Assembly: GCA_036502005.1 (NCBI GenBank)
Contig: DASXZH010000072.1
Location: 1 to 52,477 of the forward strand
Direction of reading: 5' to 3'
DNA: 52,477 nt
DNA from: DASXZH01 sp036502005
Lineage (GTDB): Bacteria > Armatimonadota > Fimbriimonadia > Fimbriimonadales > Fimbriimonadaceae
Made by a program: the position numbers and the translations under genes. Positions 52,271-52,477 of this stretch are shown here, piece by piece (the stretch's first letter is position 1; every line of letters starts with the position of its first letter). Below the pieces are notes generated by a model. That model was given only the letters and a program-made list of their open reading frames with translations, did not search any database and was not told where the DNA came from.

Positions 52271-52477
52271 ACAGAAAACGGAAACTGGGGGTGGGAGTGA
52301 CGGCCATCGCGATCAACTTAAGGATTTTTCAGCGTGCCCAAACCTCTCCCGGAAGGCTTGTCGTTATACACATTTTTGAACCTGAACGGAGCGGAATCCT
52401 CACGAATCGGGCCCAGAAAGGCGACTCCATGCCCTCTGGACGCCGCCCAGAGCGTTTTCCTTAGCCTTTTATCTAGA

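Noticed and set aside
52271..52477. Possible gene start at the right edge
   Set aside because: No open frame with a plausible start or family motif was seen in the last 207 bp.

Overview
This is a 52.5-kb chromosomal window from a free-living, diderm (lipid A-making) bacterium with moderate GC content. The evidence is housekeeping gene content (polA, lexA, tag, ftsEX, fabZ-lpxA-lpxB, queE), many secreted proteins with Sec or lipoprotein signals, frequent TTG/GTG starts, and very repeat-rich intergenic DNA. The style of the secreted BNR-repeat protein, GH35 enzyme, TPR proteins and LexA fits an Armatimonadota/Fimbriimonadia-like lineage. That placement is an inference from gene style; no rRNA is present.

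Layout. 1-230: end of an IS481-type element beside a tRNA-Arg(CCU). 269-2759: pxpB-pxpA-pxpC 5-oxoprolinase operon, with a repeat element inserted in frame in pxpB. 3.0-9.0 kb: queE and an S9 peptidase (divergent), a frameshifted small gene, a GIY-YIG gene enclosed by near-identical inverted repeats, and a secreted orphan. 9.4-15.7 kb: two AAA-like NTPase genes, one with a membrane helix and WD40-like repeats, the other a nucleotide cyclase-TIR-AAA fusion, then a convergent HDOD gene. 15.6-25.7 kb: tag, a secreted NG/Y-rich protein, polA, a SurA/PpiD-like foldase, lexA, and fabZ-lpxA-lpxB. 25.8-31.4 kb: a TPR protein and its broken upstream duplicate. 31.7-35.2 kb: a GHMP kinase plus nucleotidyltransferase pair, RidA, a twice-frameshifted lipoprotein and an antitoxin remnant. 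35.4-41.6 kb: a large BNR-repeat secreted protein, then ftsE-ftsX and an EnvC-like M23 hydrolase. 41.7-42.4 kb: a Y1 (IS200-like) transposase gene inside about 115-bp inverted repeats. 42.6-44.7 kb: two secreted paralogs, then a c-di-AMP (ydaO/yuaA-class) riboswitch, two related small helical proteins of unknown function and a strong terminator. 45.0-52.3 kb: a discoidin-like secreted protein, a sugar nucleotidyltransferase/phosphomutase-like fusion and a GH35 beta-galactosidase.

Three things stand out. (i) A compact, complete transcription unit (43.73-44.71 kb) puts two uncharacterised paralogous small proteins under a c-di-AMP riboswitch. (ii) A single polypeptide joins a class III nucleotide cyclase, a TIR domain and a STAND-like AAA ATPase, next to a membrane/WD40 AAA partner; this is a plausible self-contained second-messenger signalling or defence device. 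(iii) The intergenic DNA carries several repeat systems: locus-specific 7-bp tandem arrays, often as inverted pairs; dispersed palindromes placed just after stop codons; and two single-gene elements (GIY-YIG and Y1 transposase) framed by inverted repeats. One repeat has entered pxpB without breaking its frame. Several genes carry frameshift or nonsense lesions, so the region appears to be decaying in places, or the assembly contains indel errors.
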